A stretch of 12,255 bases of DNA from Gammaproteobacteria bacterium (GCA_003229995.1 QIGJ01000140.1:1-12255); one strand, 5' to 3'; positions 1-8,019 are shown, counted from the stretch's first letter. A program made the numbers and translations. Notes: generated by a model not told the origin, from the letters alone.

Positions 1-374
1 TGAACATCACCTGCCCCGCTCGTCTGGCATTGTGTGAGCAAACTATTCAACGCACGATGCATGGCATTCAGGTCGGTAATGTGTTCCTCGATCTTTTTCA
101 GCTTTACCTGTGCCAGTTGTTGCACCTGCTGGCAATGGCCGTCGCCGAGTTCGAGTAATTCCTGGATCTCTTTGAGCGTAAAACCCAATTGCTGAGCGCG
201 CTTGATAAAGCGCACACGCAAAACATACTCCGCAGGATAATGCCGATACCCCTGGGCCGGTTTAGGCGGTTCGACGACAAGTTTCAGGCGTTGATAGTAA
301 CGAATAGTCTCAACATTCACCTCCGCCGCTGTAGCCAGTTTACCGATGGTGAATATTGTTGATGTTGATGTCAT
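1..374 (-). CDS. merR: MerR-family (mercury-type) regulator, 3' end cut by window edge
   Basis: A DNA-binding regulator of the MerR family, which twists promoter DNA to switch on metal-resistance genes. ATG at 374; 124 codons are visible and the C-terminus lies outside the window. Residues 7-45 form the winged-helix HTH (FTIGKLATAAEVNVETIRYY), followed by RVRFIKRAQQLGF (53-65) and a long helix at about 83-110. Cys81 (in GDGHC) and Cys116 (in LLTQC) fall where the Hg(II) ligands Cys82 and Cys117 of Tn501 MerR sit; the third ligand, Cys126, would lie at or past the edge and cannot be checked. This favours a mercury or close thiophilic-metal sensor over SoxR, CueR or ZntR types. The usual divergent mer operon is absent; a merT fragment on the same strand ends 17 nt upstream. 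No strong ribosome binding site is seen before the ATG. Family certain, metal inferred. Confidence 0.85.
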   Translation of the reverse strand, partial: MTSTSTIFTIGKLATAAEVNVETIRYYQRLKLVVEPPKPAQGYRHYPAEYVLRVRFIKRAQQLGFTLKEIQELLELGDGHCQQVQQLAQVKLKKIEEHITDLNAMHRALNSLLTQCQTSGAGDV

Positions 375-390
375 TGTTATTAGGTAATGT

Positions 391-540
391 TTATCTTCCC
401 TGAATTCGTTTACATCTTAGTGCATCTGCACTAAGAAATGGGCACGCCTGTGGAACCCTGTACAGTTTGCGAAAAGCCATCCCGAGAAAAACCAGGGTAA
501 TGCCAATAAAAATCGGCCGGTATGGTTCCATGTCATTCAT
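391..540 (-). pseudogene. merT: merT remnant (mercuric transporter fragment)
   Basis: A 49-codon ORF. Its residues 4-33 (MEPYRPIFIGITLVFLGMAF, then RKLYRVPQAC) match the second transmembrane helix and following loop of MerT, the inner-membrane Hg(II) importer, whose family carries EPYRPIFIG and a Y-R-x-x-QAC motif. The vicinal-Cys first helix, the C-terminal third helix and the CAIP-type loop are missing. After QAC the residues no longer resemble MerT: that DNA is the merR operator region. MerT is normally about 116 residues, so under a third remains. The start ATG at 540 overlaps the sohB stop (ATGA). The fragment runs in the same direction as merR, whereas merT in proteobacterial mer loci diverges from merR, so an inversion or deletion joined the pieces near 436-440. 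Almost certainly non-functional as a transporter; expression as a one-helix peptide cannot be excluded. Confidence 0.72.
416..435. promoter_or_regulatory. MerR-type operator dyad upstream of merR
   Basis: Arms CTTAGTGCA (416-424) and TGCACTAAG (427-435) are perfect inverted repeats around a 2-nt centre. MerR-family operators are dyads set inside an overlong 19-20 bp promoter spacer. On the plus strand a good -35 (TTTACA, 409-414) precedes the dyad, but the hexamer 19 bp further (AGAAAT, 434-439) is a poor -10. This is where the merT fragment begins, so the -10 of the former structural-gene promoter was probably lost. On the minus strand, hexamers TTTCTT and TGTAAA flank the dyad with an 18-bp spacer and could drive merR weakly. 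Dyad certain; operator role inferred from position. Confidence 0.6.
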
Positions 541-1562
541 AGCTGAGTTTCATTCGATTTCGTTTGTACTTTAGTCATCACATCCTCGGTAACACTACTC
601 AAAAAACCTGAAAACTTTTTACTGAGGTTCTGTTTTTCAATGTGCTTGACACTGTAAATCTCAGCTTGAGAAACGCGATCCAATAAATAATCATCACTGG
701 TTTTCAATTCATCCACCAGAGCCAGTTCTTTCGCACGGATACCAAACCAATATTCACCGGTCGATACCTTTTCAAGATCCACAACGGGTCTCTCTTGCTT
801 AACGAAATTTTTAAACAGGTCATGCACATCATCAATATCTTCTTTAAATTTGTTCCGTGCCTGCTCAGTGTTTTCACCAAACAGGGTCAAAGTACGTTTA
901 TATTCACCTGCCGTGATCATTTCAAAATCAATATCATGCTTTTTAAGCAATCGATTAAAATTAGGTATTTGCGCAACCACACCAATTGAACCGACTATCG
1001 CGAAAGGCGCGGCCAGAATATGATCGGCAACACACGCCATCATATATCCACCACTGGCTGCAACCTTGTCCACAGAAATAGTCAGGGTGATACCTTTATC
1101 CTTGATTCGCTTGAGCTGAGATGCCGCCAATCCGTATGTGTTGACCATACCACCCGCACTACTGACCCGAACAAAGACTTCATCGTTTTTTCCTGCCACC
1201 ATTAAAATGGCGGTAATTTCCTGGCGCAGTGATGTCACCGCTGAGGCTTTGATATCACCTTCAAAATCTAAAACAAAAATTCGTTGTTTATCCGAATCTT
1301 TCGGCGTTTTTTTCTCTTTTTTAATGGTTGCTTTTTTCTCTTTTTCCAGTTTTTTTATTTCATCGTCGTTAAGCAGCACAGTTTTCATCGTCATACTGAT
1401 GTCATCGTACCGATCATTTAAGCGGGTGATTTTTATACGCTCATCAGATTTATCTTTGTTTCTTACTATTACTGAGACAACCACAATAACAACCACTAAA
1501 ATTGCCGACACAATGGTCAACACCTTGGCGGCAAACATCCCGTACTCTGCTAAAAATTCCAC
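537..1562 (-). CDS. sohB: SohB-like S49 family inner-membrane serine peptidase
   Basis: A membrane-anchored Ser-Lys peptidase related to signal peptide peptidase A, with the active domain expected on the periplasmic side. Start is GTG at 1562, with AGGGG 6 nt upstream; 341 residues, close to the roughly 350 of E. coli SohB. Residues 11-33 form one hydrophobic helix (signal anchor). Residues 67-92 are a Lys/Glu-rich linker, also seen in the family. The peptidase S49 core runs from about 94 to 300: RIFVLDFEGDIKAS, VFVRVSSAGGMV, the nucleophile Ser170 in VAASGGYMMA, and the general base Lys222 in AGEYKRTLT. Both catalytic residues are present, so it should be active. Its stop overlaps the merT remnant by 3 bp. 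It stands as a single gene. Natural substrates of SohB are poorly known; in E. coli, extra copies of sohB suppress a degP mutant. Confidence 0.93.
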   Translation of the reverse strand: MEFLAEYGMFAAKVLTIVSAILVVVIVVVSVIVRNKDKSDERIKITRLNDRYDDISMTMKTVLLNDDEIKKLEKEKKATIKKEKKTPKDSDKQRIFVLDFEGDIKASAVTSLRQEITAILMVAGKNDEVFVRVSSAGGMVNTYGLAASQLKRIKDKGITLTISVDKVAASGGYMMACVADHILAAPFAIVGSIGVVAQIPNFNRLLKKHDIDFEMITAGEYKRTLTLFGENTEQARNKFKEDIDDVHDLFKNFVKQERPVVDLEKVSTGEYWFGIRAKELALVDELKTSDDYLLDRVSQAEIYSVKHIEKQNLSKKFSGFLSSVTEDVMTKVQTKSNETQL

Positions 1563-1629
1563 CGATTACCCCTTTTATATTCAATTTTTGCACGTCTAAT
1601 TCAGCATAGCCTTTAATTTATGACGGTAA

Positions 1630-1638
1630 ATTGTACCA
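1630..1638 (-). promoter_or_regulatory. possible extended -10 promoter for sohB
   Basis: Read on the minus strand, the hexamer TACAAT (1635-1630) is preceded by TGG, giving the extended -10 form TGnTACAAT about 60 nt before the GTG start. No recognisable -35 is found at the right distance, as extended -10 promoters may allow. It lies between the MITE-like element and the gene. Weak evidence. Confidence 0.25.
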
Positions 1639-1697
1639 TCATAGTGCGGACACTGCTCTGGGAGCTGACTTTTCATTCTCGGACAGGCTCCCAAATA

Positions 1698-1859
1698 TAT
1701 ACCCATAGCGATTGAGATTTAGGCCTGATTGCACGCCCTATTGATTCCATGGCGGCGTTTAAATGTCTTGCAATAGAGCGGCTATTACGCGTCACTTTGC
1801 CTAGCCATGAAATAAATATGACGCACATTGACACCTGAATCTCAATCGCCACGAGTATA
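1698..1859. mobile_element. MITE-like element 1 (long imperfect inverted repeat, TA ends)
   Basis: A 162-bp non-coding element. Its left 56 bp (1698-1753) and right 56 bp (1804-1859) align end to end as inverted repeats with no gaps, 42 of 56 positions pairing by hand count. The best conserved block is GCGATTGAGATT at left and its complement AATCTCAATCGC at right. Each end carries TA outside a TACCC/GAGTA-type tip, as expected for TA-target insertion of IS630/Tc1-mariner-like transposases. The centre (1754-1803) contains no ORF. This is the build of a miniature inverted-repeat element moved in trans; no transposase lies in the window. The arms have drifted, so the copy is probably old. On transcription the arms would fold into a long hairpin. 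Family assignment is inference. Confidence 0.7.
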
Positions 1860-2022
1860 GATAGTTGATAGCCGAAGATTCAACGGAAGAACTTCACAGA
1901 AGTTTCATTGTAATAAAACAATGCAGACACCATCGCTGAGAGCGACGCAGGGTATATCCACGCGCACCACTGCTACTGGTCAGACTCACCATCTCTGGTT
2001 AGCAATCTGACGACCCACACCG
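1860..2022. other. Intergenic stretch downstream of the PilZ gene, two small hairpins
   Basis: No ORF is supported here. Two short perfect inverted repeats lie close together: AACTTC/GAAGTT (1890-1895 and 1899-1904, 3-nt loop) and CATTGT/ACAATG (1906-1911 and 1918-1923, 6-nt loop). They sit downstream of the minus-strand DUF2934-PilZ unit and could contribute to 3' end formation, but neither is GC-rich or followed by a T-run on that strand, so they are not called as a terminator. Confidence 0.4.
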
Positions 2023-2301
2023 CTAAAACAGTTTATTCGGCCCTAATAGCCAGAGACCGATTTCGCCTTTTCGGGCGTGTATGACATAGCCTTTGAGGTC
2101 TTCGCTCTGGAAGCATTTTTGTTGCTTCTCTGGCAGCCCCACTTCCACCAGTGTACCGGGTGGAAACGGCATATTATCAAGTCGCGCAGCTATTCCTTCC
2201 CGGCTGATATCATGCACTTGCGCATTGACACTGCCATGGCGAGGATTGCTGAGGGTGACATTAAAATTATCATTGTTTCGGGGATAACATCGATGTTCCA
2301 T
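2023..2301 (-). CDS. PilZ domain protein, single-domain c-di-GMP-type receptor
   Basis: A 92-residue protein that is essentially one PilZ domain. Both c-di-GMP binding motifs are present: RxxxR as RCYPR (residues 4-8) and D/NxSxxG as DISREG (31-36). It should therefore bind cyclic di-GMP and act as a cytosolic adaptor that changes its partner's activity; the partner is unknown. Start chosen at the ATG at 2301 because a perfect AGGAGG (2308-2313) sits 6 nt before it; a longer TTG-started reading from 2322 would bury that site in coding sequence. The gene overlaps the end of the DUF2934 gene by 32 bp, with its ribosome binding site inside that gene, so the two are likely translated together. 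Downstream of glgA on the same strand. Confidence 0.85.
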   Translation of the reverse strand: MEHRCYPRNNDNFNVTLSNPRHGSVNAQVHDISREGIAARLDNMPFPPGTLVEVGLPEKQQKCFQSEDLKGYVIHARKGEIGLWLLGPNKLF

Positions 2302-2590
2302 GTCCTGCCTCCTCTGACGCAATCAGACGATCAACCAATACTTCCGCTTCCAGCCAGTCATTAACGGGTGAGTTGTTAACGAAGCCATGCTGCTCGGCGA
2401 TATAATAGGAGGTTTCCGCAATCATGCGGCGGCGATAATCCGGATCGATTTTTTGCATGGATGTACTGTCGACCGCGTGTTGTACTCTGGGTGTTTTACC
2501 TGTCGATTTTTTGGCGTTCGTCGCCGGTTTTTTGCTGGTGGGTTTTCTACTGGTGTTTTTTTTGCTGACCGTCCTTCCCGCATTTGCCAT
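2270..2590 (-). CDS. DUF2934 domain protein with Lys-rich N-terminal tail
   Basis: A 106-residue protein of unknown function. Residues 51-92 match the DUF2934 pattern: RRRMIAETSYYIAEQHGF, then a short turn and DWLEAEVLVDRLI, predicted as two helices. Residues 8-35 form a disordered, histone-tail-like stretch rich in Lys, Ser and Thr (SKKNTSRKPTSKKPATNAKK), which could bind nucleic acid or a polyanion. Start placed at the ATG at 2590, preceded by AAAGGAG with about 8 nt spacing; upstream in-frame codons to 2650 lack such a site and would run through the predicted promoter. From memory, DUF2934 genes recur beside glycogen and trehalose genes in proteobacteria, but no role is established. Followed with overlap by the PilZ gene. 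Confidence 0.82.
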   Translation of the reverse strand: MANAGRTVSKKNTSRKPTSKKPATNAKKSTGKTPRVQHAVDSTSMQKIDPDYRRRMIAETSYYIAEQHGFVNNSPVNDWLEAEVLVDRLIASEEAGHGTSMLSPKQ

Positions 2591-2628
2591 ACACCTGCTC
2601 CTTTGCGTTATCTCGATGAGTGAAGGAA

Positions 2629-2657
2629 AATATAGGTTCCCATTTTGCAACTTACAA
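2629..2657 (-). promoter_or_regulatory. Predicted sigma70 promoter for the DUF2934-PilZ unit
   Basis: On the minus strand, TTGTAA (2657-2652) and TATATT (2634-2629) are separated by exactly 17 bp. Transcription would start near 2622, giving a leader of about 30 nt that contains the AAAGGAG ribosome binding site of the DUF2934 gene. It lies in the 130-bp gap after glgA, where no terminator is visible, so the pair could also be read through from glgBA. Confidence 0.5.
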
Positions 2658-2720
2658 GCCCTCCGGCATAAATAATTTGCAAAAAGTGTTTCTGAGCGGT
2701 AGAAAAAATGTTAGGGGCAT

Positions 2721-4196
2721 TTATTTCGCGTTAGATACGGGGTTGGGATTGGCCTGTTGGGCTTGTCGATAAAGGCTGAGATATTCTTGTGCGCTGTTTC
2801 GCCAAGAAAAATCCTGTTGCATTCCAGTGGTTTGCAACTGCTGCCATTGTGCTTTGTCACGATAGCGCCGCAAGGCACGTTTGATTGTTTTCAATAATGC
2901 CAGACTGTCATCTGTATTGATGATAAAACCATTGGCCGTACCTTTGGCCAGTGTTTTGGCGCTAGTATCGGTTACCGTATCCGCCAGCCCACCGACATTG
3001 CGCACAATGGGCACTGTGCCATAACGCAGGCTGTACATCTGGTTGAGGCCGCAGGGTTCGAAACGGGAAGGCATCAGGTACATATCGGCACCGGCTTCGA
3101 TACGGTGCGCCAGGGTTTCATCGTAACCAATACTGACTGCCAGTTTATTGGGATATTGTCTGGCCAGGGTTGTCAGCCGGGTTTCCAGAGTCTGGTCTCC
3201 ACTGCCGAGCAGCGCGAGTTGCAGCGGCAGTTTTACGAGGCTGGGTATTGCATCAAGAATGATATCAATGCCTTTTTGCGTCACCAGTCGGCTGACCAGC
3301 CCCAGCAACGGTGTACCCGGTTTTTGTGGCAAACCTAATGCGGTTTGCAATGCCTGTTTGTTGGCGTGTTTGCCGCTCAGGTTATTGGCATCGTAATGTT
3401 TTTCCAACAGTGGATCAGTGGCCGGATTCCATTCTTCTGTGTCGATGCCGTTGAGGATGCCGCTCAATACAGCGCTGCGATGGCGCAGTAAACCCTCCAG
3501 CCCGTTACCAAATTCAGCGGTCTGGATTTCGCGGGCATAGCCGGGGCTGACGGTGTTAATACGATCAGCAAATACCAGCCCACCCTTGATGAACGAGAGT
3601 TGTTCGTGGAATTCCAGTATATGGTGACTCCACCAACTGGCAGGCAGACCCAGTTGTTGCAAGTTGTGCGCGGGAAACAGTCCCTGATAGGCAAGATTGT
3701 GAATGGTGAATACGCTGGCGGGACGCTGTGCTGATAATGCCAGTAACGCGGGTATCAAACCCGTTTGCCAGTCATTGCAATGAACAATGTCCGGAGCCCA
3801 GTTTAACCCGGCCTGATTCAGGGCCAGACGGGTGACAATACGGCTGAACAATGCAAAACGCGCCGCGTTGTCCGCCCAGGGTTGGCCATTGCTATTAAGG
3901 TACGGATTGCCAGGGCGATCAAAATAACCAGGAGCATCCACCAGCCAGACTTTCAGAGGGCTATCAGGCAACTGCCCTTCACGCAAGGTAACGGTATCAG
4001 TACCTTCAGAAAATTGCGCGAGAATTTTCGTGTCACCCAGTTGCCCGACAGCCGTCGCATAGGCGGGCATGATCAGACGCACATCAAGTTGCAGGTCCAG
4101 CAATGCACAAGGCAGGCTGCCCGCCACGTCTCCCAGACCGCCGGTTTTGATCAGTGGGTAGGCTTCGCTACTGACAAACAAAATACGCAAATTCAA
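2721..4196 (-). CDS. glgA: Glycogen synthase, ADP-glucose type (GT5)
   Basis: Transfers glucose from ADP-glucose to the non-reducing end of alpha-1,4-glucan in the cytosol. 491 residues, near the family norm of about 480. N-terminal catalytic domain (GT5): [10 protein letters not shown] at 17-26 with the ADP-glucose-binding Lys17, and [11 protein letters not shown] at 136-146. C-terminal glycosyltransferase domain from about 290: [10 protein letters not shown] with Arg303 and Lys308, and the [11 protein letters not shown] loop at 377-387 with Glu380, matching E. coli Glu377. All expected catalytic positions are present. The start is unusual: TTG at 4196, whose bases overlap the glgB stop as TTGA; the nearby in-frame TTG at 4190 is possible but would cut into the first beta-strand. 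No clear Shine-Dalgarno is seen, so translation probably depends on coupling to glgB. Confidence 0.96.
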   Translation of the reverse strand: MNLRILFVSSEAYPLIKTGGLGDVAGSLPCALLDLQLDVRLIMPAYATAVGQLGDTKILAQFSEGTDTVTLREGQLPDSPLKVWLVDAPGYFDRPGNPYLNSNGQPWADNAARFALFSRIVTRLALNQAGLNWAPDIVHCNDWQTGLIPALLALSAQRPASVFTIHNLAYQGLFPAHNLQQLGLPASWWSHHILEFHEQLSFIKGGLVFADRINTVSPGYAREIQTAEFGNGLEGLLRHRSAVLSGILNGIDTEEWNPATDPLLEKHYDANNLSGKHANKQALQTALGLPQKPGTPLLGLVSRLVTQKGIDIILDAIPSLVKLPLQLALLGSGDQTLETRLTTLARQYPNKLAVSIGYDETLAHRIEAGADMYLMPSRFEPCGLNQMYSLRYGTVPIVRNVGGLADTVTDTSAKTLAKGTANGFIINTDDSLALLKTIKRALRRYRDKAQWQQLQTTGMQQDFSWRNSAQEYLSLYRQAQQANPNPVSNAK

Positions 4197-6412
4197 CCCA
4201 TTCGACGTGGCTGTAGCACCACAGCCGCCAATGGCGGCAAGTCCAGCAGCACTGAATGGAAACGTCCCATCCAGGGCGTAGCTTCGGCGGCGACGCCACC
4301 GGCATTACCCATATTGCTACCACCGTAATGCCCGGAATCCGAATTGAGCACTTCGGCATAGAAGGTGTTATCCGGTACACCGATGCGATAACCGCTGCGG
4401 GGCACGGGGGTAAAATTAAGAATCACGATCACATATGCATCACCATCACGGCGTAAAAAGGAAAGAATGGACTGGTCGGCATCGTGGCAATCGATCCACT
4501 CAAATCCTTCCGTTTCAAACTCGTGCAGGTACAGTGCAGGGGTGTCCCGGTATAGATGGTTCAGGTCGCCAATCAACTGTTGTACTCCCTGATGCAAGGG
4601 ATAATCGGTAACGTACCAATCCAGTGTCTGATCAAAATTCCATTCGTCGCCCTGGGCAAATTCATTGCCCATGAATAACAGTTTTTTGCCGGGATAGAGA
4701 AACATATAAGTGTACAACAGTCGCAAATTGGCGAAGCGTTGCCATTCATCACCGGGCATTTTGTACAACATGGATTTTTTACCGTGTACGACTTCGTCGT
4801 GAGAAAACGGCAACATGAAATTTTCGCTGAACAGGTATAACAGGCCAAAAGTCAGCCGGTCATGATGGTAATGCCGATGTACCGGGTCTTTACTCTGGTA
4901 ATCCAGTGTGTCGTGCATCCAGCCCATGTTCCATTTCATGCTGAAACCCAACCCACCCACCCAGGTCGGTCGGGTCACCTGCGGCCAGGCGGTGGATTCT
5001 TCGGCGATAATCAGGGTGCCGGGCTGGCGCTCATGGGCAACAATGTTCAGCTCGCGTAAAAATTCGATGGCTTCCAGGTTTTCGTTGCCACCATAGATAT
5101 TGGGCACCCAGTCGTCGGCCTCGCGGGAATAGTCCAGATACAACATGGAAGCCACGGCATCCACCCGCAAACCATCGATATGAAATTCCTCTAACCAGAA
5201 CAGGGCACTGGCCAGTAGAAAGTTTTTCACTTCATTGCGGCCAAAGTTATAAATCAGCGTACCCCAGTCACGGTGTTCACCACGACGCGGATCTTCGTGC
5301 TCGTAGAGCGCACTGCCATCGAAACGGGCCAGTGCAAAATCATCTTTGGGAAAATGTGCGGGCACCCAGTCTAGCAATACGCCAATGCCCTGCTGATGAC
5401 AAAGATCAACAAAATAACGGAAATCATCTGCCTGTCCAAAACGGCGGGTCGGCGCAAAATAACCGGTGGCCTGATAGCCCCAGGAAGCGTCCAGCGGATG
5501 TTCGGTAATGGGCAGCAGTTCAATATGGGTAAAACCCAACCGGGTGACATAGTTCACCAATTGATGAGCCAGTTCCCGATAATTAAGAAATTGACCGGTA
5601 TCATCACGCTGCCAGGAACCCAAATGCACTTCGTACACAGAGACAGGCCGGTGCAACCAGTCCGCCGACTGGCGTTGCTGCTGCCAAGCCGAGTCCTGCC
5701 AGTCATAATTCGTTTTACTGCGCACAACAGCGGCAGTATCAGGACGCAGTTCATATTGTTGTGCGTAAGGATCCGTTTTGGTGAGCAATTGACCGCTGTC
5801 CCGGTTACGCAGTTCAAACTTATACAAGGCACCGGCTTGTAATTCAGGGATAAACAATTCCCAAACGCCACTGCCACCTCGGGATCGCATGGGATGACAG
5901 CGCCCGTCCCATTGATTAAAGTCACCCACCACACTGACCCGCTCGGCATTAGGAGCCCAGGTCGCAAACAGAATGCCCCGGATGCCTTCTACCTCATGTT
6001 CATGCGCACCCAGCACCCGGTACAAATGCCAATGGCGTCCTTCGCCAAACAAGTGCAGATCAAATTCAGCCAATTGCGGCCCGAAACTGTAAGGATCGTG
6101 TTTGACATGCGCCTGACCATGACTATCTTTCCAATGCAGAGAATAAAAACGGGGAATCGTTTTTGCCGAACCACTCCAGCTAAACAGATCCGTCTTGCCC
6201 CGTCGTTGCATGAGTGGCCCCTCTGCACCCAGGCACATTTCCTGACAATGCGGCTGGAACACACGGATAGTTTCCTGTTGGCCTTTGTCGGGCTGCCCGG
6301 AGTGATGCCGTCCTAACACCATGAAAGGATCATGGTGTCGGGCTTCGATGATTTTTTGCTCATCGGCAGATAAAGACAAAGAGCCAGTCGTTTTATGGAG
6401 CGTGTGTGTCAT
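4193..6412 (-). CDS. glgB: 1,4-alpha-glucan branching enzyme (GH13)
   Basis: Cuts alpha-1,4-glucan and reattaches the piece by an alpha-1,6 bond, making glycogen branches. 739 residues against 728 in E. coli. N-terminal beta-sandwich region 22-130 ([12 protein letters not shown]), then a CBM48 module about 135-235 ([20 protein letters not shown] at 149-168). The GH13 barrel covers about 255-630: catalytic nucleophile Asp418 in GLRVDAV, acid/base Glu471 in IIAEES, and Asp539 in FSHDEV, each offset by 13 from E. coli Asp405, Glu458 and Asp526. The C-terminal beta domain ends with LAAVVLQPR. Start ATG at 6412; the preceding ribosome site (ATAAGA) is weak. First gene of the glgB-glgA unit, divergent from glgC. 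No defect seen. Confidence 0.97.
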   Translation of the reverse strand: MTHTLHKTTGSLSLSADEQKIIEARHHDPFMVLGRHHSGQPDKGQQETIRVFQPHCQEMCLGAEGPLMQRRGKTDLFSWSGSAKTIPRFYSLHWKDSHGQAHVKHDPYSFGPQLAEFDLHLFGEGRHWHLYRVLGAHEHEVEGIRGILFATWAPNAERVSVVGDFNQWDGRCHPMRSRGGSGVWELFIPELQAGALYKFELRNRDSGQLLTKTDPYAQQYELRPDTAAVVRSKTNYDWQDSAWQQQRQSADWLHRPVSVYEVHLGSWQRDDTGQFLNYRELAHQLVNYVTRLGFTHIELLPITEHPLDASWGYQATGYFAPTRRFGQADDFRYFVDLCHQQGIGVLLDWVPAHFPKDDFALARFDGSALYEHEDPRRGEHRDWGTLIYNFGRNEVKNFLLASALFWLEEFHIDGLRVDAVASMLYLDYSREADDWVPNIYGGNENLEAIEFLRELNIVAHERQPGTLIIAEESTAWPQVTRPTWVGGLGFSMKWNMGWMHDTLDYQSKDPVHRHYHHDRLTFGLLYLFSENFMLPFSHDEVVHGKKSMLYKMPGDEWQRFANLRLLYTYMFLYPGKKLLFMGNEFAQGDEWNFDQTLDWYVTDYPLHQGVQQLIGDLNHLYRDTPALYLHEFETEGFEWIDCHDADQSILSFLRRDGDAYVIVILNFTPVPRSGYRIGVPDNTFYAEVLNSDSGHYGGSNMGNAGGVAAEATPWMGRFHSVLLDLPPLAAVVLQPRRMG

Positions 6413-6651
6413 GGTCTTATTGTACGTCAGTTAAGAAGTGGTCACGCATTATTAATGACCACTATAAAGATACCTCCTGGTCGTCATTAGAACTGCTACG
6501 CTTGAAGTGTAGGCACCGGTGACGCAATATCCAGTGAGTCGGGGGTGTTTTTATCAACGCCACACTTTTACCACACTGAATGTATCGCCCGGGTGTTGAG
6601 TCTGCACTGTTAATTAACGACGAAATTCGTTCAAGGAGAATTTACAGTACC
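6413..6651. promoter_or_regulatory. Divergent glgB/glgC control region
   Basis: The 239-bp gap between the two divergent starts must hold both promoters. It contains an inverted repeat with 8-bp arms AGTGGTCA (6437-6444) and TGACCACT (6456-6463), 11 bp apart, 25 bp upstream of glgB: a plausible operator, or a hairpin in the glgB leader. CACCGGTG (6514-6521) is an 8-bp palindrome inside the proposed glgC promoter spacer. An isolated AGGAGG on the minus strand near 6474 precedes no sizeable ORF. No convincing glgB promoter hexamers were found. Confidence 0.45.
6502..6530 (+). promoter_or_regulatory. Candidate glgC promoter
   Basis: TTGAAG (6502-6507) and CAATAT (6525-6530) with a 17-bp spacer. 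The -35 is good, the -10 matches TATAAT at only three of six bases. The palindrome CACCGGTG lies in the spacer and could be a regulator site. The leader to glgC would be about 115 nt. Confidence 0.3.
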
Positions 6652-7914
6652 ATGAGTCATTCACCCCGTTTTGTCAGTCGCCTGACACGAGATACGCTGG
6701 CCCTTATTCTGGCAGGTGGACGCGGTTCACGCCTGAAACAGTTAACCGAGTGGCGTGCCAAACCGGCAGTGCCATTTGGTGGAAAATTCCGCATTATCGA
6801 CTTCCCGCTTTCCAATTGTATCAACTCCGGCATTCGACGCATCGGGGTACTGACCCAATACAAAGCGCATTCACTGATTCTGCATATCCAGCAGGGCTGG
6901 GGACACTGGCGCGGTGAATTCGGTGAATATGTGGAATTATTGCCCGCCCAGCAGCGTATTGCAGACTCCTGGTACGCGGGTACAGCGGATGCTATTTATC
7001 AAAACCTGGATATCATCCGAGCCCATAACCCCGATTATGTACTGATCCTCGCGGGTGATCATATTTACAAAATGGATTATGGGCCAATGCTCGCGGCACA
7101 TGCAGAAAACGAAGCAGACCTCACTGTCAGTTGTATCGAAACAGACTTGAAAACGGCACAGGCCTTCGGCGTAATGGGTGTGGACAGTGATCATCGCATC
7201 CGTACCTTTACCGAAAAGCCCGAAAAGCCCGCACCCATGCCCGGCAAGCCGGACAAAGCGCTGGCCTCCATGGGCATCTATATTTTTAACAAGGCTTTTT
7301 TGTTTGAGCAATTGATCAAAGACGCTGACCTGACAAAATCTGCCCATGATTTTGGCAACAACATCATTCCCTCACTCATCGACAAATACCGGGTATTCGC
7401 TTATCCCTTTCTGGACACACAAAGTGGCATGCAAGCTTACTGGCGGGATGTCGGCACCGTCGATGCCTTCTGGGAAGCCAACCTGGAGTTGATTGGTGTG
7501 GTACCAGACCTGAATCTATACGATGCTGACTGGCCCATCTGGACTTATCAGGAACAGGCTCCCCCCGCCAAATTTGTCTTCGATGACGACGACCGGCGAG
7601 GCATGGCCGTTGATTCCATGGTTTCCGGTGGTTGCATTGTCTCTGGTGCCCAAGTACGGCACTCCCTGCTGTTTTCCCATGTGCATGTAGAGTCCTATAC
7701 CAAAATCGAAGATTCAGTAATACTGCCGCATGTAAAAATTGGTGAGGGCTGCTGTATTCGTCGGGCGGTACTGGACAAGGGTTGCCGGATTCCGGCAGAC
7801 ACTGTTATTGGTTACGATGCCGTCGAAGATGCCAAACGGTTTCATGTTTCGCCCAACGGTATTGTGCTGGTAACACCCGACATGCTCGGGCAGGAATTAC
7901 ACCGAGTGCGTTGA
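6652..7914 (+). CDS. glgC: Glucose-1-phosphate adenylyltransferase (ADP-glucose pyrophosphorylase)
   Basis: Makes ADP-glucose from ATP and glucose-1-phosphate, the committed step of glycogen synthesis, usually allosterically controlled. Start set at the ATG at 6652 (420 residues), in line with the family; AAGGAG at 6633-6638 is its best ribosome site although 13 nt away, which is long. A further in-frame ATG at 6580 has no ribosome site and adds 24 atypical residues. Nucleotidyltransferase domain: [11 protein letters not shown] (18-28), [13 protein letters not shown] (35-47) with Lys37 at the position of the E. coli activator Lys39, GDHIYKMDY (135-143), and FTEKP with Lys189 matching the glucose-1-phosphate Lys195. 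[15 protein letters not shown] at 263-277. A left-handed beta-helix domain follows from about 318 ([19 protein letters not shown]). The fructose-bisphosphate-type activator site looks conserved. Confidence 0.96.
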   Translation: MSHSPRFVSRLTRDTLALILAGGRGSRLKQLTEWRAKPAVPFGGKFRIIDFPLSNCINSGIRRIGVLTQYKAHSLILHIQQGWGHWRGEFGEYVELLPAQQRIADSWYAGTADAIYQNLDIIRAHNPDYVLILAGDHIYKMDYGPMLAAHAENEADLTVSCIETDLKTAQAFGVMGVDSDHRIRTFTEKPEKPAPMPGKPDKALASMGIYIFNKAFLFEQLIKDADLTKSAHDFGNNIIPSLIDKYRVFAYPFLDTQSGMQAYWRDVGTVDAFWEANLELIGVVPDLNLYDADWPIWTYQEQAPPAKFVFDDDDRRGMAVDSMVSGGCIVSGAQVRHSLLFSHVHVESYTKIEDSVILPHVKIGEGCCIRRAVLDKGCRIPADTVIGYDAVEDAKRFHVSPNGIVLVTPDMLGQELHRVR

Positions 7915-7972
7915 AAAAGGGGTAACGATTCAATGTCATTAAGTTAACACCTAGATCCTGCAAGCGCTCACA

Positions 7973-8019
7973 CTCACTCAGTACAAGCTCTTGATCCGTA
8001 CAGTGAGATGAAACTTTTT
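7973..8019 (+). terminator. Weak terminator-like hairpin after glgC
   Basis: Stem CTCACT + GTAC (7973-7978, 7981-7984) pairs with GTAC + AGTGAG (7998-8007), with a 2-nt bulge and a 13-nt loop. A T5 run follows at 8015-8019, seven bases after the stem. The stem is not GC-rich and the T-run is displaced, so termination would be partial at best. Confidence 0.25.

Noticed and set aside
438..500. 20-codon plus-strand ORF with a CTVC motif after the operator
   Set aside because: It is antisense to the recognisable merT fragment and has no ribosome site; the Cys pair is chance.
1138..1599. 153-codon plus-strand ORF
   Set aside because: Antisense to sohB, which has intact catalytic motifs; the Ser/Phe-rich translation is the mirror of its Lys/Glu-rich linker.
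6450..6480. AGGAGG on the minus strand in the glgB leader, as start of a leader peptide
   Set aside because: The only suitably spaced start (GTG) gives six codons with no attenuation-type repeats or terminator.
7210..7235. Tandem GAAAAGCCC duplication in glgC
   Set aside because: It encodes the EKPEKP stretch at a naturally Pro/Lys-rich loop after the substrate-binding Lys; reading frame is kept and the family shows a similar loop.
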